Assembly (NCBI GenBank): GCA_018350325.1
Contig: JAEVLN010000016.1
Location: forward strand, 796,193 to 860,192
Source: Globodera rostochiensis
Lineage: Eukaryota; Nematoda; Chromadorea; Rhabditida; Heteroderidae
Direction of reading: 5' to 3'
DNA: 64,000 nucleotides
The notes beneath the pieces are model-generated. The model was not told the DNA's origin and made no database searches. It was given only the letters and a program-made list of their open reading frames with translations. The position numbers and the translations under genes are program-made. How positions within the stretch are numbered: the stretch's first letter is position 1; each line of letters starts with the position of its first letter. This document shows positions 33,016 through 45,692 of the stretch, piece after piece.

Positions 33016-36000
33016 TTACTCGCTTCCCTCTTTTGCCTCCAATTTGAACGATTGAAGCTGCGGTTGTTCCTCATCCGACCTCTGCTGGTGGCGAATGACT
33101 ACCGACCCGTCACTTTCGCCATCGTCCGCCCCTTCAGTGTCATCCGACGACGTCTCCCCCTCTTCCCGGCCTACGTCCGGAAGCTGTCCGTTGCTCTTCT
33201 TCCCGCGCTGCTGCGCCTCCTCCTTCAGCAGAAGTAAAGGGCGTTCTTCCGAGTCGCCCTCCACTTCTCCTCCTCGTCCACTAACATCACTCCAATTTAT
33301 TGCTTCTCCGTTGACCCTTTCTCCCACCATTTCATTCTCCCCTTTCCCATTGGTCGGCGGGTGGTAATTATGCCCTGCAGCGACATTCATCGGCAGAGAG
33401 TCATTCTGAAAGGTATGGACAGTCAGCGAGTGAATAATGTGCCCAAACCTCTTCTTCCAGATTGGTTGCCTGTTCATCGGCCATGTCCCCTCTAATAAGC
33501 TGTGTAAGATTTTTGGACATTTCGTGTGGGGAGTGATGGACTTCCGCCTCGAAAGATTTGACCACCGAGTGCACTTGTGGGCTGGCCAGATTGTCCTTAA
33601 TTTTTACATTATACGTCACTTCCGAACGACCACAACCCAAATTAACTCTTGCCCCCCCCCGGTTCTCAGGACTTACTCAACATTTTCCCTGTTACTAACC
33701 TCAACGGAACCGCCGTATTCGAAGGCCGGAGTGATTTCGATCGACGGCTGACTGAGCAGACTCACTCCAATGGGCTCTTCGAAGTCTTGGCGAATGGCCT
33801 CGGCGGTTGCGGGACGAGCGCCATTGTCAGATTGTTGGGGGTAGGCCCCGTTTTTAGCGGAGTGATGATGGATTGAACGTTTCAGGTCCGCTGCTGCCAT
33901 TTCTTCCCGTCCAAATTGCTCCTCATCCTCGCTTTGTGAGAGCGAAGAAGTCCCAGTCCCAATTTGGTCCTCCACAATTAAATTCTGACTAAGGCGTCTT
34001 CCTTGTCCCGTCTCGGACTCGTCCCGCCCATCTCCAGCCTTCCCCTGCTCATTGTCCGCATCTTCGTCCACTTGCGGTGTCCATTTTGGCTTTTCGTAGT
34101 AGTTTAACGCGTCCTCCTCCTCCTCAGGCTTCATCCATGTCTCCAGTGACTCATTGTCCACTTGTTCTTGGGAAAGTCGTCCTTCGTTTGGGGCACCCTC
34201 TGTTCTGTCTTCAGACTTCGGAAGATTGTGTTCATTCCCAAGCAAAATACGCCTTTCGGGATTGCCTTCATGTTCATCTAGACCTTCGCTCTCAGCCATC
34301 ACAATCTTCTGCTCCATTTCCCTTGGGAGCTTCTCTGTCTTGCTTAATTTTCTTCCCAGATCCTCCTCACTCTTCAGCACCTCTTCGTTCTCGACCAGAT
34401 CATCTCGCTGAAGTCGACATCCCTCCGGGGGACACGCGTTGTCCTTCGGTAGCTCATCCCTCTCCTCTGCAGCATAATCGGCCCCTTCCCAAACAAACTC
34501 GTCTGGTTGCTCACCCGTCGGCTTCCCGACTCTTTCATCTTCTCCCAGTAACTCCTTTTGGTCATATGATCTGGTCTCAACTTCTTCAACCCGTTCTTCC
34601 GGATATTCCAATGATCTTGTCTCAACTTCTTCAACCCGTTCTTCCGGATGTTCCAATGATCTTGTCTCAACTTCTTCAACCCGTTCTTCCGGATGTTCCA
34701 ATGATCTTGTCTCAACTTCTTCAACCCGTTCTTCCGGATATTCCAATGATCTTGTCTCAACTTCTTCAACCCGTTCTTCCGGATGTTCCAATGATCTTGT
34801 CTCAACTTCTTCAACCCGTTCTTCCGGATGTTCCAATGATCTTGTCTCAACTTCTTCAACCCGTTCTTCCGGATGTTCCAATGATCTTGTCTCAACTTCT
34901 TCAACCCGTTCTTCCGGATGTTCCAATGATCTTGTCTCAACTTCTTCAACCCGTTCTTCCGGATATTCCAATGATCTTGTCTCAACTTCTTCAACCCGTT
35001 CTTCCGGATGTTCCAATGATCTTGTCTCAACTTCTTCAACCCGTTCTTCCGGATGTTCCAATGATCTTGTCTCAACTTCTTCAACCCGTTCTTCCGGATG
35101 TTCCAATGATCTTGTCTCAACTTCTTCAACCAGTTCTTCCGGATGTTCCAATGATCTTGTCTCAACTTCTTCAACCCGTTCTTCCGGATGTTCCAATGAT
35201 CTTGTCTCAACTTCTTCAACCAGTTCTTCCGGATGTTCCAATGATCTTGTCTCAACTTCTTCAACCAGTTCTTCCGGATGTTCCAATGATCTTGTCTCAA
35301 CTTCTTCAACAAATTCTTCCGGATGCTCCAATGATCTGGTCTCAACTCCTTCAACAAATTCTTCCGGATGCTCCAATGATCTTGTCTCAACTTCTTCAAC
35401 CCGTTCTTCCGGATGTTCCGATGATCTGGTCTCAACTTCTTCAACAAATTCTTCCGGATGCTCCAATGATCTGGTCTCAACTCCTTCAACAAATTCTTCC
35501 GGATGCTCCAATGATCTTGTCTCAACTTCTTCAACCCGTTCTTCCGGATGTTCCGATGATCTTGTCTCAACTTCTTCAACCCGTTCTTCCGGATGTTCCA
35601 ATGATCTTGTCTCAACTTCTTCAACCCGTTCTTCCGGATGCTCCAATGATCTGGTCTCAACTTCTTCAACCCGTTCTTCCGGATGTTCCGATGATCTTGT
35701 CTCAACTTCTTCAACCCGTTCTTCCGGATGTTCCAATGATCTTGTCTCAACTTCTTCAACCCGTTCTTCCGGATGTTCCAATGATCTGGTCTCAACTTCT
35801 TCAACAAATTCTTCCGGATGCTCCAATGATCTTGTCTCAACTTCTTCAACAAATTCTTCCGGATGTTCCAATGATCTTGTCTCAACTTCTTCAACCCGTT
35901 CTTCCGGATATTCCAATGATCTGGTCTCAACTTCTTCAACAAATTCTTCCGGATGCTCCAATGATCTTGTCTCAACTTCTTCAACAAATTCTTCCGGATG

Positions 36001-38691
36001 CTCCAATGATCTTGTCTCAACTTCTTCAACCCGTTCTTCCGGATGCTCCAATGATCTTGTCTCAACTTCTTCAACCCGTTGTTCCGGATGTTCCGATGAT
36101 CTGGTCTCCACTTCTTCAACCCGTTCTTCCGGTGAAGCTTCTTCCACAGCGCCAATTCGTTCTTGCGGATGATTAGACCTGGTCTCGAGTTCTTTAATTC
36201 CTTCTTCCCGACTTTCTTCCGGAAAACTGGCCTCAACTTCAGCAACTCCTTTTGAATATTCTTGCGGGGTTTGTCCCTCTAGACTCGATGAACTCTCTTT
36301 TTGGAACGGTTCCGTTTGATGTTCCTCCATTCCCGCTCCATCATTCGTTGGTGCCGGTGTTTGCTGTTCTTCGATCCGTTCTTCTGACTCTATTCTTACT
36401 TCTGGCTCATAGACCAAATTCCCTTGGCCAATTTCCTGTTCCAAAAAGGGTTCCGGAGTAGGCCGTGTCTCTGTCCCACCGTTCATCCCCTCAGGAGCCG
36501 TTTTCGCACTGTCCTTTAGCTGCTCCTCCGATTCGGAGTCCCCGCCGGGTTGTCCTCCATCTGTCGTTGTCGTTTGTGACGCAGCCAGCGAAATTGACGG
36601 TGAAGGCGCCTTCGAGTTGGGAGGTGAAGGTCGGCCGATTCGGGAGTCACTCACCACACTCTCGCGGCCCTGCCCCTCCTCAGCCCTCTTTCCCCCGTTC
36701 TCCAGCACCAACCCAACAGCTGCTGCAGCTACCGCCGCTCCACCAATGGCTGGCAAAATGCCACTGGAGGCAGATGACCGTTTCTGCACAAAAACCGGCG
36801 TGGTCGAACCCTTAGATCCGGGCCGACTCCCCGTGGGCGTCTTCTTTTGTGCCGATGACGGCGGCAGCGCACGGCGTGTATCAGAAGGAGTGTTCCGAAT
36901 CGGCCTGGTTGAAAGAGTAAATAGACGGCACCCCACACAATCTCTCCCTTTACTCTCTTGACGGAATTTCCTGTTTCCCGCCGAAATGAATTTGGTCGTT
37001 TTCCAATTCTGTCACAAGCTTCGATTTACTTTGTCGTCGCTGTTGGGGGTAGCCGCTCCAAGGTTTTGCTCGTTGGCAAAGTGTTTGTTCTGCTGGCCGC
37101 GAAAGAACGCTTCTTCGGCAGCGGCGGCAAACGTTGCTGGCGGGTGCGCGAGATGGAAGTGCGTCGTTGCATTTTGGGCGGAGGTTCGTCAATTGCACTT
37201 GCGAACTTCAGCGGCGATTGGGACTTACCGCTTCGGGCTTTGGGTGCCAGACCCGACTTCAAACTCCTGAAATTGCCGGAGATTGAGGGATGGCGAGAGG
37301 GGAGGGTGGAAATAAGCAAGCAAAAGCGTGAAAATTGACTTCATATCAACTCCCAAATTCAATTAATCACAGTAAACTAATCCAAACTCAACCAACGTAA
37401 AAAAGCCGGTCATTGTATGGTAATTAGTGTAAAGAGCGGTTAAAATAATAAAGCTGGAAAGGACAGCGTGAATCAAAAAGTGCGAATAGATCAGCCAATT
37501 TTGGGCAGCAAAGAGTCTGCAACTGTGCCCAGCATTGGTCGAAAGCAAAGCCCCTCGGGCGTTCTCGCTTGCCGACCGTTTGGCCTTCGGTTTGCCTATC
37601 GCACCTCTGCCCTCCCGCGTTAGTCTGTTGGGTGTGCGTTCGCGATTGGTTAGCGTTTGCGCTGTTCAGAGAGGGCAGGGACCTTCTTCGGAAGAACCAG
37701 GACTGCTGCAGCTGCAGCGGCGGATGCTTGGCCATTGTGTGGGGCCCGAAAGACACTTCGCGGAACCGTTCCAACTTGGCGAGCTGTTTTCGCAGCGACA
37801 GCATGTACTTGAACGTTATTCCCTTATTATCCGGTTCATACCTCCCCGTTGTGGACACAAACCTTACGGAGTGTGCGGTCATCGAGCTAAATTAATAAAA
37901 TATAATTCTCGATCCTCATAAACAATATCCGTTATCAAAAACCGAGGCATAGGGGAACATAATTCGGGAAAGATTGCCTTGTGCAAGTACTGGTACTTGT
38001 ACACGCTGGCTGCCAACCGGTTGTAGATGCTCTTCGGGTTCTTGAACGGAGCGCTGTCCGAGCGGTAGTCACTCTCCACTCGTTTGATCAGTTCGCCTGC
38101 CTCCGGACTCAACGACTGGCGGCGTCCCCGTCGCTCACCCAACCGGGCAGCAGCACCTTTCAACGGAGAAGAGAATGAAGGTCGATGGCAAGAAATGCCA
38201 CTCACTTCTGGCCGGTCGGGACAGACTGCGCGACATGTGCTGGTGCCGATCCGCCGATTCGTCCGCATTGGTGATGCCACTCTGAATATTCGGTATGCAA
38301 ATCAGATCGCCCCTCAAAACACCGAACACCCACACGAATGCGTCTGTACAACTCCACTTTCTCCACAGCATCCAACTTTCTTTGCAGATCCATCAGTTGT
38401 TGGAGAACTCTCTCCCGGTTCCTTAATAATAAATCCATCATGGCCAAATGTCCGGCATGCAATTCGTTTTGTTGCTGGACAGGCGATCCATCAAGCTCAA
38501 ATTAAAAATTTTAAACGACAAGCACAGATTAAGCGCTTACCAATCCCAAATTGCGCAAATGCTTTTGCATATGGGGAAGAGCGAAGTATTGGCGAAGATG
38601 GACACTGTAAAAGGTGTCAATGATAGGGGAAAAGGCAACGATTGACTCACTCGTAGAGAGGGTTGTACGACTCGAGCAGGTTCTCGCCCAT
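33016..38691 (-). CDS. ERICH3-like glutamate-rich protein with a 15-residue tandem repeat
   Basis: The N-terminus matches the vertebrate ERICH3 start (a Glu-rich protein linked to cilia): LLESYNPLYDVHLRQYF, then HMQKHLRNLGLL, and a helix RERVLQQLMDLQRKLD with KVELYRRI. Exons: 38651-38691 (ATG behind CTTTCAG), 38541-38604, 38334-38495, 38206-38281, 38156 to about 37924, about 37886 to 37683, 37030-37266, about 33695-36904, a middle exon ending at 33449, and 33016-33405. The junctions at 37924/37886 and near 33690 are not settled. The large exon starts with a basic Ser/Pro region, has an alanine-rich hydrophobic stretch (GGAAVAAAAVGLV) and then about 34 copies of EVETRSLEHPEERVE. The C-terminus is acidic. 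The domain typical of ERICH3 (DUF4590) was not found. The ERICH3 link rests on the first 80 residues and composition; function is inferred only. Confidence 0.7.
34570..36130 (-). repeat. 45-bp coding minisatellite in the ERICH3-like exon
   Basis: About 34 units of 45 bp encoding EVETRSLEHPEERVE. Units differ at few sites (RVE/FVE/LVE, LEH/LEY/SEH), with long blocks of identical units at the low-coordinate end (34600-35090) and more variants at the high end. The period being a multiple of three keeps other frames open too. Confidence 0.95.
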
Positions 38692-38709
38692 TATGTCCTG
38701 AAAGGGAAC

Positions 38710-38935
38710 TTGCAACTCAACCAGCCAAGATGGGAGAAAGGACGAATGGAATTGGAATGGAAGAAGGAGGAAGGGACGAATGAAAAGGAGGAAGGGACGA
38801 ATGGAATTGGAATGGAAGAAGGAGGAAGGGACGAATGAAAAGGAGGAAGGGACGAATGGAATTGGAATGGAAGAAGGAGGAAGGGACGAATGAAAAGGAG
38901 GAAGGGACGAATGGAATTGGAATGGAAGAAGAGTG
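38710..38935. repeat. 55-bp purine-rich tandem repeat upstream of the ERICH3-like start
   Basis: AATGGAAGAAGGAGGAAGGG recurs at 38756, 38811 and 38866 with an exact 55-bp step, with a partial copy at 38921. It lies just 5' of the first exon, where a promoter would be expected. Confidence 0.85.
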
Positions 38936-39084
38936 GATGGATGGGAAGGAATGAACATAAGAAAGGAGAGAAATCCCCTGGGGATTAATTCAGCCAATGT
39001 ACATGTTTTTTGGGCATCTGTCCCGTCGTAAACCAATTTGTAGTTTTTAAGCAGTGCACTAAATTACAGTCCAGTTCCAAAGAA

Positions 39085-40012
39085 TTTGATGAAGCAAAAA
39101 GAGAGAAAGGAAGGAAAGAAAGGAAGAAAGAAAGGAAGAAAGAAAGAAAGGAAGAAAGAAAGAAGGGAAAGAAAGAAGAAGAAGGAAATACCAAAAGAAA
39201 GAGGAGGAAGAGGAAGAAAGAAAGAAAGGAAGAAAGAAAGAAAGGAAGAAAGAAAGGAAGAAAGGAAGGAAATATCTAAAGAAAGAAGGGAAAGAAAGAA
39301 GAAGAAGGAAATACCAAAAGAAAGAGGAGGAAGGGGAAGAAAGAAGAGAAGGAAATATCTAAAGGAAGAAGGGAAAGAAAGAAGAAGAAGGAAATATGAA
39401 GAGAAGGAAATATCTAAAGGAAGAAGGGAAAGAAAGAAGAAGAAGGAAATATCTAAAGAAAGAGGAGGAAGAGGAAGAAAGAAGAGAAGGAAATATCTAA
39501 AGGAAGAGGAGGAAGAGGAAGAAAGAAGAGAAGGAAATATCTAAAGAAAGAGGAGGACGGAAAAGAAAGAAGAGGAAAGAAAGAAAGGAAGAAAGAAAGG
39601 AAGAAAGAAAAGAAGAAAGAAAGGAAGAAAGGAAGGAAATATCTAAAGAAAGAAGGGAAAGAAAGAAGAAGAAGGAAATACCAAAAGAAAGAGGAGGAAG
39701 GGGAAGAAAGAAGAGAAGGAAATATCTAAAGGAAGAAGGGAAAGAAAGAAGAAGAAGGAAATATGAAGAGAAGGAAATATCTAAAGGAAGAAGGGAAAGA
39801 AAGAAGAAGAAGGAAATATCTAAAGAAAGAGGAGGAAGAGGAAGAAAGAAGAGAAGGAAATATCTAAAGGAAGAGGAGGAAGAGGAAGAAAGAAGAGAAG
39901 GAAATATCTAAAGAAAGAGGAGGACGGAAAAGAAAGAAGAGGAAAGAAAGAAAGGAAGAAAGAAAGGAAGAAAGAAAAGAAGAAAGAAAGGAAGAAAGAA
40001 AGAAGCAAACGG
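39085..40012. repeat. Polypurine (GGAA/GAAA) tract with a 367-bp higher-order duplication
   Basis: Nearly pure purine on the plus strand for about 0.93 kb. The segment from about 39285 is repeated from about 39652: ATACCAAAAGAAAGAGGAGG at 39311 and 39678, and the GAGGACGGAAAAGAAAG end occurs twice. Lys/Glu or Phe/Ser-rich ORFs across it are artefacts of composition. Confidence 0.92.
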
Positions 40013-43000
40013 ACGAGAAGGACAAGGCGCAGACGGAAAGGACTCAGATGTACTAAATGATGATGGGTGAAGACGGAAGTGGGCTTTTGGCGTTTGGTTG
40101 TTTGTCCCCCACCAGCAAATTGAGGAAAAGAAAGAAGAGGAAGCGCAGAAAATGCGAAGTGATGCGGTGATTTGGAGAAGGGATGCGAGGCTAAGACGAA
40201 GGAGCGAGGGGAATTCCCCCGTAGGGGAAAGGGATGAAAGCATTGCCTGCCAACAAACCAACCAAAGCACACACATCCATCGCCCCCTCCCTCTTTGACC
40301 GGGCCGAATGGGGTCAAAGAGATGGATGGACGGTCGATGGCGGTGGGCGGGGACTTCCGCCGTGTCCCCCCCTCTTCATCTTCGCGCTAATTGCCCCCCC
40401 CCCCCCCCCTCAATTACCCCCCCCCCCCCTCTCCCCCACTCCCCGCCTCCCATCCATCCGTTCCCCTTTTCTTCTGTGTCATTTTTTGCCGTCTTCCACC
40501 TTTCCCACTGATCTATTCATCTTGCCCAGTCTCAAAAACGGCTGTTCCCATCTGTTGTTGCCGAATTAAATAGGAAAATTAACAGCAGAAAAGGAAAAGG
40601 CAGAAAAATGAGGAAGAGAAGGCATTTTTATTTACTGACAAATTGACAAATGTTTTGGGATGAGAACATTTTGATCATTCGATAATATTATTTTCTCTTC
40701 CTACGCATTTGCAAATGTCCGTTAGAATTGCTCGAAAAGGGATTAATTCCGCTCTTATTTGTTAATCTCATTTGGACTGAATTCATTTTATCCTTTCCAA
40801 AATGAAAAGAACGGAGTATATTGAGAGGGGGGGGGGGGATTAAATCCAATTTGAAGGCACTTCACTCATTTCTGTCCGTATTGAGGAAGGGGGGGGGGAA
40901 TAATGGCCCGGGTTAATAATAGTAAATATTGTAATCATGAAGCTGCCTGCCGGTGCCAGGTTACTGGAGAGTTTCAAAATTGGCCCTATGGAAGGCATCT
41001 CCCCCCCCCCCCCCCCCACCATTTGCATTTACCCCCTATTTTTAGTCTTCTTCTTCTTATATATATCGATTTCGTTCGTCTCAACAACAACAGAAGAAGA
41101 GAGAACGCAGCCAGGAAAGGAAAGGAAGAACTCCCTTCGGCTCCTTTGATGACGAAAAAGTGCCACACATAGGCGGCATGGGGGGGGGGAATGGGAGAGG
41201 GAATTGTACCCAAAGCGTGTAAAGGAAACGCTCTCCAGAGATGCCTGAAAGGAGGTTGAGGACGGATGGACGAGTGGAGGGAGGGAGATTGGTTGCCGAA
41301 TTTGTGAAAGGATGGGTATGGGGGGGGGATGGGTGGGATAAGTGTCCAGAATGGGCAAAGTCTGTCGGAAGGGTTGAGGGAGTGGGGGGGGGGCTCTACA
41401 GACTGTCCCCCCACATTTGCCCAGCCGCGCCAGTGGCCGGCCGATGGGCAGGGAAGAGCGCCCCCGGGGAAAAGATTGAAACGCAGAAATAGGGGGGGGG
41501 GGAGGGTACGAATTTAATTGGGTTTGGGCATTGGACGGAACAAATAAAAAACGATGGGTGCCCTAAGAAGTAAATGCATAAACGCATTGTTGGAGGAGTA
41601 TTTTACGAGATTGGTCGGACAAGCGAAGAAGTCATAAAATGGACTCGACATGTGTGGTACTGACAGTCGAAGGAACACAACGAACAGCACAGATGTTGAC
41701 GTGACGTGACGGACGGTTAAGGGCGCGAAATCAAAATGGGCGAATGAATTGATGAAAGAGCGCTGGAGGGGGGGGGGGGGGATCGAAACGAATATTATTT
41801 ACGATGGTCGGAGGTCGCGGCGGATTGGGGGGAGGGGGTTGGATAGTAGTGGAGGCAAGTGGAGGAGGACAGAGACGGGAGTCAGCGGGTGGCAGTCGTG
41901 AAATGCGAAACAACCGTCCGCGCGAAGGACATCCGACGAGGAGATTGAGGAAGGTGGGGGGGGGGAGTAGGAAATTGAGGGTGCGGGAAATTAAGGAGAG
42001 AGAGGGAGGCGAAATACCACTGACAAATGAGGGGATTGAAGGGGGGGGCTGAAGGGATGAAGTGGGGGGGGGGAGGTGGAGAGGGGGGGGGGCTGAAGGG
42101 ATGAAGTGAGGGGGGGGGGAGGTGGAGAGGGGGGGGGCTGAAGGGATGAAGAGGGGGAGAGGGGGGGGGGCTGAAGGGATGAAGAGGGGGAGGGGGGGGG
42201 GCTGAAGGGATGAAGTAGAGGGGGAGGGGGGGAGGAGGAGGTGCGGGAGATTGAATAGGCAAATCAAACAAAATTGATATCATTTAAAGGCTCTCCGGTT
42301 TGTTGAATTTTTGGCGTCAAAACGCCCCCCGAGCGATTCGTGTCTGCTGTCAAATAGGGTAGAGCGAACCTAAGCCAAAACTTTGCTTGTTTTAGAGCTC
42401 TGACAATGACGATGACAACCACAACTATATCGTCATCATCACCAACCTTGCAAGTGGAGAGGAGGAAGACAGTCCCCTCCCCCATTAGCTTCCCCTCCCC
42501 CACTCTCCTTTTTATCCTTGCATTCGTCCTACCCCGGACATCACCCAACCCCTCCAGCGACATTCCCCTCGCATCCCTTCGTCTCATCGGTTGGCACTCA
42601 CTAACTTGCTCAGCCCAATCTATTGCAGCTGATTAAACTAATCGAAGGCCCTCCACAATATACATACGTAGTGAATGGTCCCAAATTTGGATAGTTAGGG
42701 GGGGGGGAGAAGAGAGGGGGGGGGAGGGGGGGAGGGTCCGACATAAACACTTCCCGCAAATTCCCTTCCATTTCTTTTCGCAACGATTGTATCTTCTTCT
42801 CTTCCAGTCTTATTCCTTTGCCTCTACTGTACACTCTCAAACAATTGGCTGGCAACAATTTGCAAAACTAGGCTTAAATAAATGTTTTTTGAAATTTGTT
42901 TGATGCTTTGTGGTTAGTCAGCTGGCAGATCACCTCATCCCCTCCGAATATTCCGGAAAGCGTCTGTCCCTAACTTTGACAGCATGGCTCGAGTTTCGAA

Positions 43001-43905
43001 TCAGCTGCCTTCATTGGAAAAGACAAAAAAAGGGGGGAAATCATTCTTTCGAGGCGGGGGGGGGGATTTGTTGACATGAGAAGCCTTTATTAGAACAGTT
43101 CCAGGGGTGGGGGGGGGAAACAGTAAAAGCACGCAACATGGAGTATTAAACGGGAAATAGATTTGTGTTGTGGGTTAGTGGGAAGAATGGAGGCTAAGTG
43201 GGGGGGGGAGAGAAAATGGACGACTGAACTTGGAGGATGGGCCGAACGAAATGCGATAGCGCCGCCCGACCAAGCATTTTGTTGCGACAATCCATCGTTT
43301 TCGATTTAACCCGCCGACTCTTCGGAGACAATGGCGGCACTAACAATCCGCCGGTTGCCGGGTGAATGGCGGTGCTGATCCCACCCCAGCAAGTGACACT
43401 AATGTGTGCTCATTTTCAGTCAGTTCTCTTGCACTACACACATACGTTGGAGTGATCTCCGACCTCTGAGAGTGTCGTTGGAACTTGAGAATAAAATGAA
43501 ATGGAATGGAATGGGTGGGAGCGGTGAATTGAAGTTCTTTCTCGACTTAGCGCGGGGTCCCGTCGCTATTTGGACGAATTCCCTTTTATTCCCTGGGATA
43601 TAATTAGTTTTGCTCTCCACTCTTTTTCTCAGTCTGTTTTTTAAACAGAATTCCCATGGCAACGTAAATGTCGGGGAGGCGGCGGGGGGGGCGGGGAGTG
43701 ACTGAATGAAGAACAAATGAATGAATGTGTGGGCTTCGGCAATAACCTCCGTTTCCCATATATTTGTTGTAGTAATATTTTGCCGATGTTTGTACAGACT
43801 GGCGATGCTTTTTATATCCGATAAGAATGCGAGAAAAGTGCGGTTGGTGGGCTAAGAAGCGGTCGAAGGAAATGCTCTTGAAAAGTTATGATTAGTGAGT
43901 GCCTT
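40013..43905. other. Gene-poor region with many poly-G/poly-C runs
   Basis: Long G or C runs occur at about 40397, 40418, 40827, 41000, 41180, 41491, 41767, 42070-42230, 42700-42730, 43058, 43110 and 43201. A minus-strand stretch around 42740-42850 (EEKKIQSLRKEMEGNLREVF) looks protein-like but has no family or neighbouring exon I can join. I call no gene here. Confidence 0.45.
42045..42235. repeat. Minisatellite of GGCTGAAGGGATGAAG with G runs
   Basis: Five copies of GGGCTGAAGGGATGAAG separated by G runs and GTGGAGAGG; spacing varies from 30 to 50 bp through G-run length. Confidence 0.85.
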
Positions 43906-45209
43906 TCATTGGTGCATCTGCAAAATGCCGGCGCCAATGCCACAGCCAACCCCTTTGGGGCCGAATTGTTTTGCATAGCAACCTAAAACATTCGGTCGGT
44001 TATCTCTCCGTCTTAATAGCGAAGGAAGACTCACTGTTGCAGAAGATCTCGCCGACCCTATCAGAAAATTTGCCCGGTTCCAAGGAACGGCCGCAGCGGA
44101 GACAGCGGAAGCATCGCTTGTGCCACACCTTCCAAATTCCAATTAAAAACGGGGTTATGGGCGAGTAATTGCAGTCCGTTACCTCGCCGGCGGCGACAAC
44201 CTTTTCAGCCTCAAAAACGCGCTGTGCGCACCGTTTGCAGACGGACGGCCGAAGGAAGGCCAGCGGCGGTGGGCACGTGGACTTTGACCGATTACACGGC
44301 GGCAGGAAGTGGAAGGCGGCCGAGGCTTCTGGATACGGACTGTTGGCGGTAGACTGACTGACAGGGCCATCCTCCTGCTCCGTCGTCTCCCTCTCGTCCA
44401 GCTCCGGAATCGGGCTCGTCAACAATGGGGCAAACCGTCCGGCTCGACGATGCGGCGAAGACCCTCGCCCCTTCTGACTCATCGTCAACAGCAGTCCTTC
44501 TTCCGCTACAAAATCCCCGTGCCAATCCGAAGTTCGTCTCGAAACAACTATCTCATGTTCCCCGTCGTCATTATCATCATCTCCCAACTGAACAATTCGA
44601 AGTTGTCGTTCGTAGTGTTGCGCTGCTTTTTCCTTTTGAACGACAACATCGTTTTCATGACCGTTTTTTTCTGGTTGCAGCGAAACATTCCTTTCGATGG
44701 AAAACAACGAAATGAAGCAGTACGCACAGAAGATCTATAACTTTTTTTAAATTTACTTTTTTGCTAATTGTCCACCTGATTTTGGTGCACTCCGTACTCT
44801 TCCAAAGAAAGTGCCCGGCCACATTGTTTTTTGCCTTAAGAGAAGTAACAAAAATAAGATATAGGTACATAAAAAATGGCCGATTGACAAAAACGGATAG
44901 TTCCCAGAAATTAATCAACCGAAATTGTCCTAAACTGTTTTTGCTCCAAGGCAAAAGCCTTCCCATCACTAAATGCAAAAGAACCAAATCGATTAAGCAT
45001 TTATTTGCATAATACACCCTATTTTGTAAGTTCAATTTCAATGACTAAACTTAAAAAAACAAACACTCACTGCAGAAGAAACAATTTGGATGGAAGGGAC
45101 GTTGGCTGGCCGTCAAAATGGTCTGCTCCTCATCAGATGAAATCGGTTTTAAACACTGATCACACAAACGGAGGGAAGGGGCAGGGGGAGGGGAGACGTG
45201 CAGGAACAT
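43906..45209 (-). CDS. Two-LIM-domain protein (CRP/CRIP-type second LIM)
   Basis: LIM domains are double zinc fingers used as protein-binding adaptors, often at muscle or cytoskeletal sites. Exons: 45071-45209, 44776-44834, 44183-44734, 44035-44128 and 43906-43982. All phases join, about 306 residues. LIM1 is spread over three exons: CDQCLKPISS, FHPNCFFC, KKQCGRALSL, QIFCAYC. Its third Cys pair has four residues between the cysteines instead of two, unless the acceptor is misplaced. A roughly 150-residue acidic linker follows (LGDDDNDDGEHE). LIM2 is canonical: CKRCAQRVFEAEKVVAAGE, WHKRCFRCLRCGRSLEPGKF, IFCNSCYAKQFGPKGVG, as in cysteine-rich proteins. The start at 45209 is the nearest ATG; the frame is open upstream to 45446, so an earlier start is possible. 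Which LIM subfamily it serves in muscle or nucleus is not shown. Confidence 0.88.
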
Positions 45210-45692
45210 GACGGGCGGGAGAACAACAACGAACGGCAAAGACGGGAAGAGGAAGGAAAAGGCAAACCAGCGGGAGGAGAAACAAAGTCGTCTCGGCGGG
45301 AGGGATGGCGAATAAACGGGCAAACATTCGCCGATGGAATTCGCGGAATCACTGGGGGGGAGGATAAAGGAATTTGTGCCGCCCCTTCCCCACAGCAACA
45401 CAACCACATCCACCGCAAACAGCGCCCTTGCTATTGAATGACCCAAATAGTATTCAAATTGTTTGCGCGAGGAAAGCTTATTAGCCGAGACTGGCGAATC
45501 GTTGAAAGCTCAACCAAAACGATTTCCGGTCTTTTTACTAAGTTCGTCCCCTGATACGATAATCCGGCAAAGCTGAAAAGTTGTCAAAGCTGATTTGAAT
45601 CGGAGGATTATTGCAAATGTAAATGTTAGACACATAAAGGTGTCGAAGAGCATGCAAATCAAAGAACTGATCAAAACAGCATTGACCACATT
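45210..45692. other. Spacer between the LIM gene start and the hedgehog-related gene stop
   Basis: Both neighbours are on the minus strand, so this spacer holds the upstream region of the LIM gene and the 3' flank of the hedgehog-related gene. No other feature was seen. Confidence 0.4.

Noticed and set aside
34077..36245. Second and third long ORFs over the 45-bp repeat (plus-strand MILSQLLQPVLPDVP..., minus-strand NGLKKLRQDHWNIRK...)
   Set aside because: Shadow frames of the EVETRSLEHPEERVE repeat, whose exon has splice-compatible flanks.
39010..40317. Lys/Glu-rich and Phe/Ser-rich ORFs
   Set aside because: Translation of a purine-only tract; no protein evidence.
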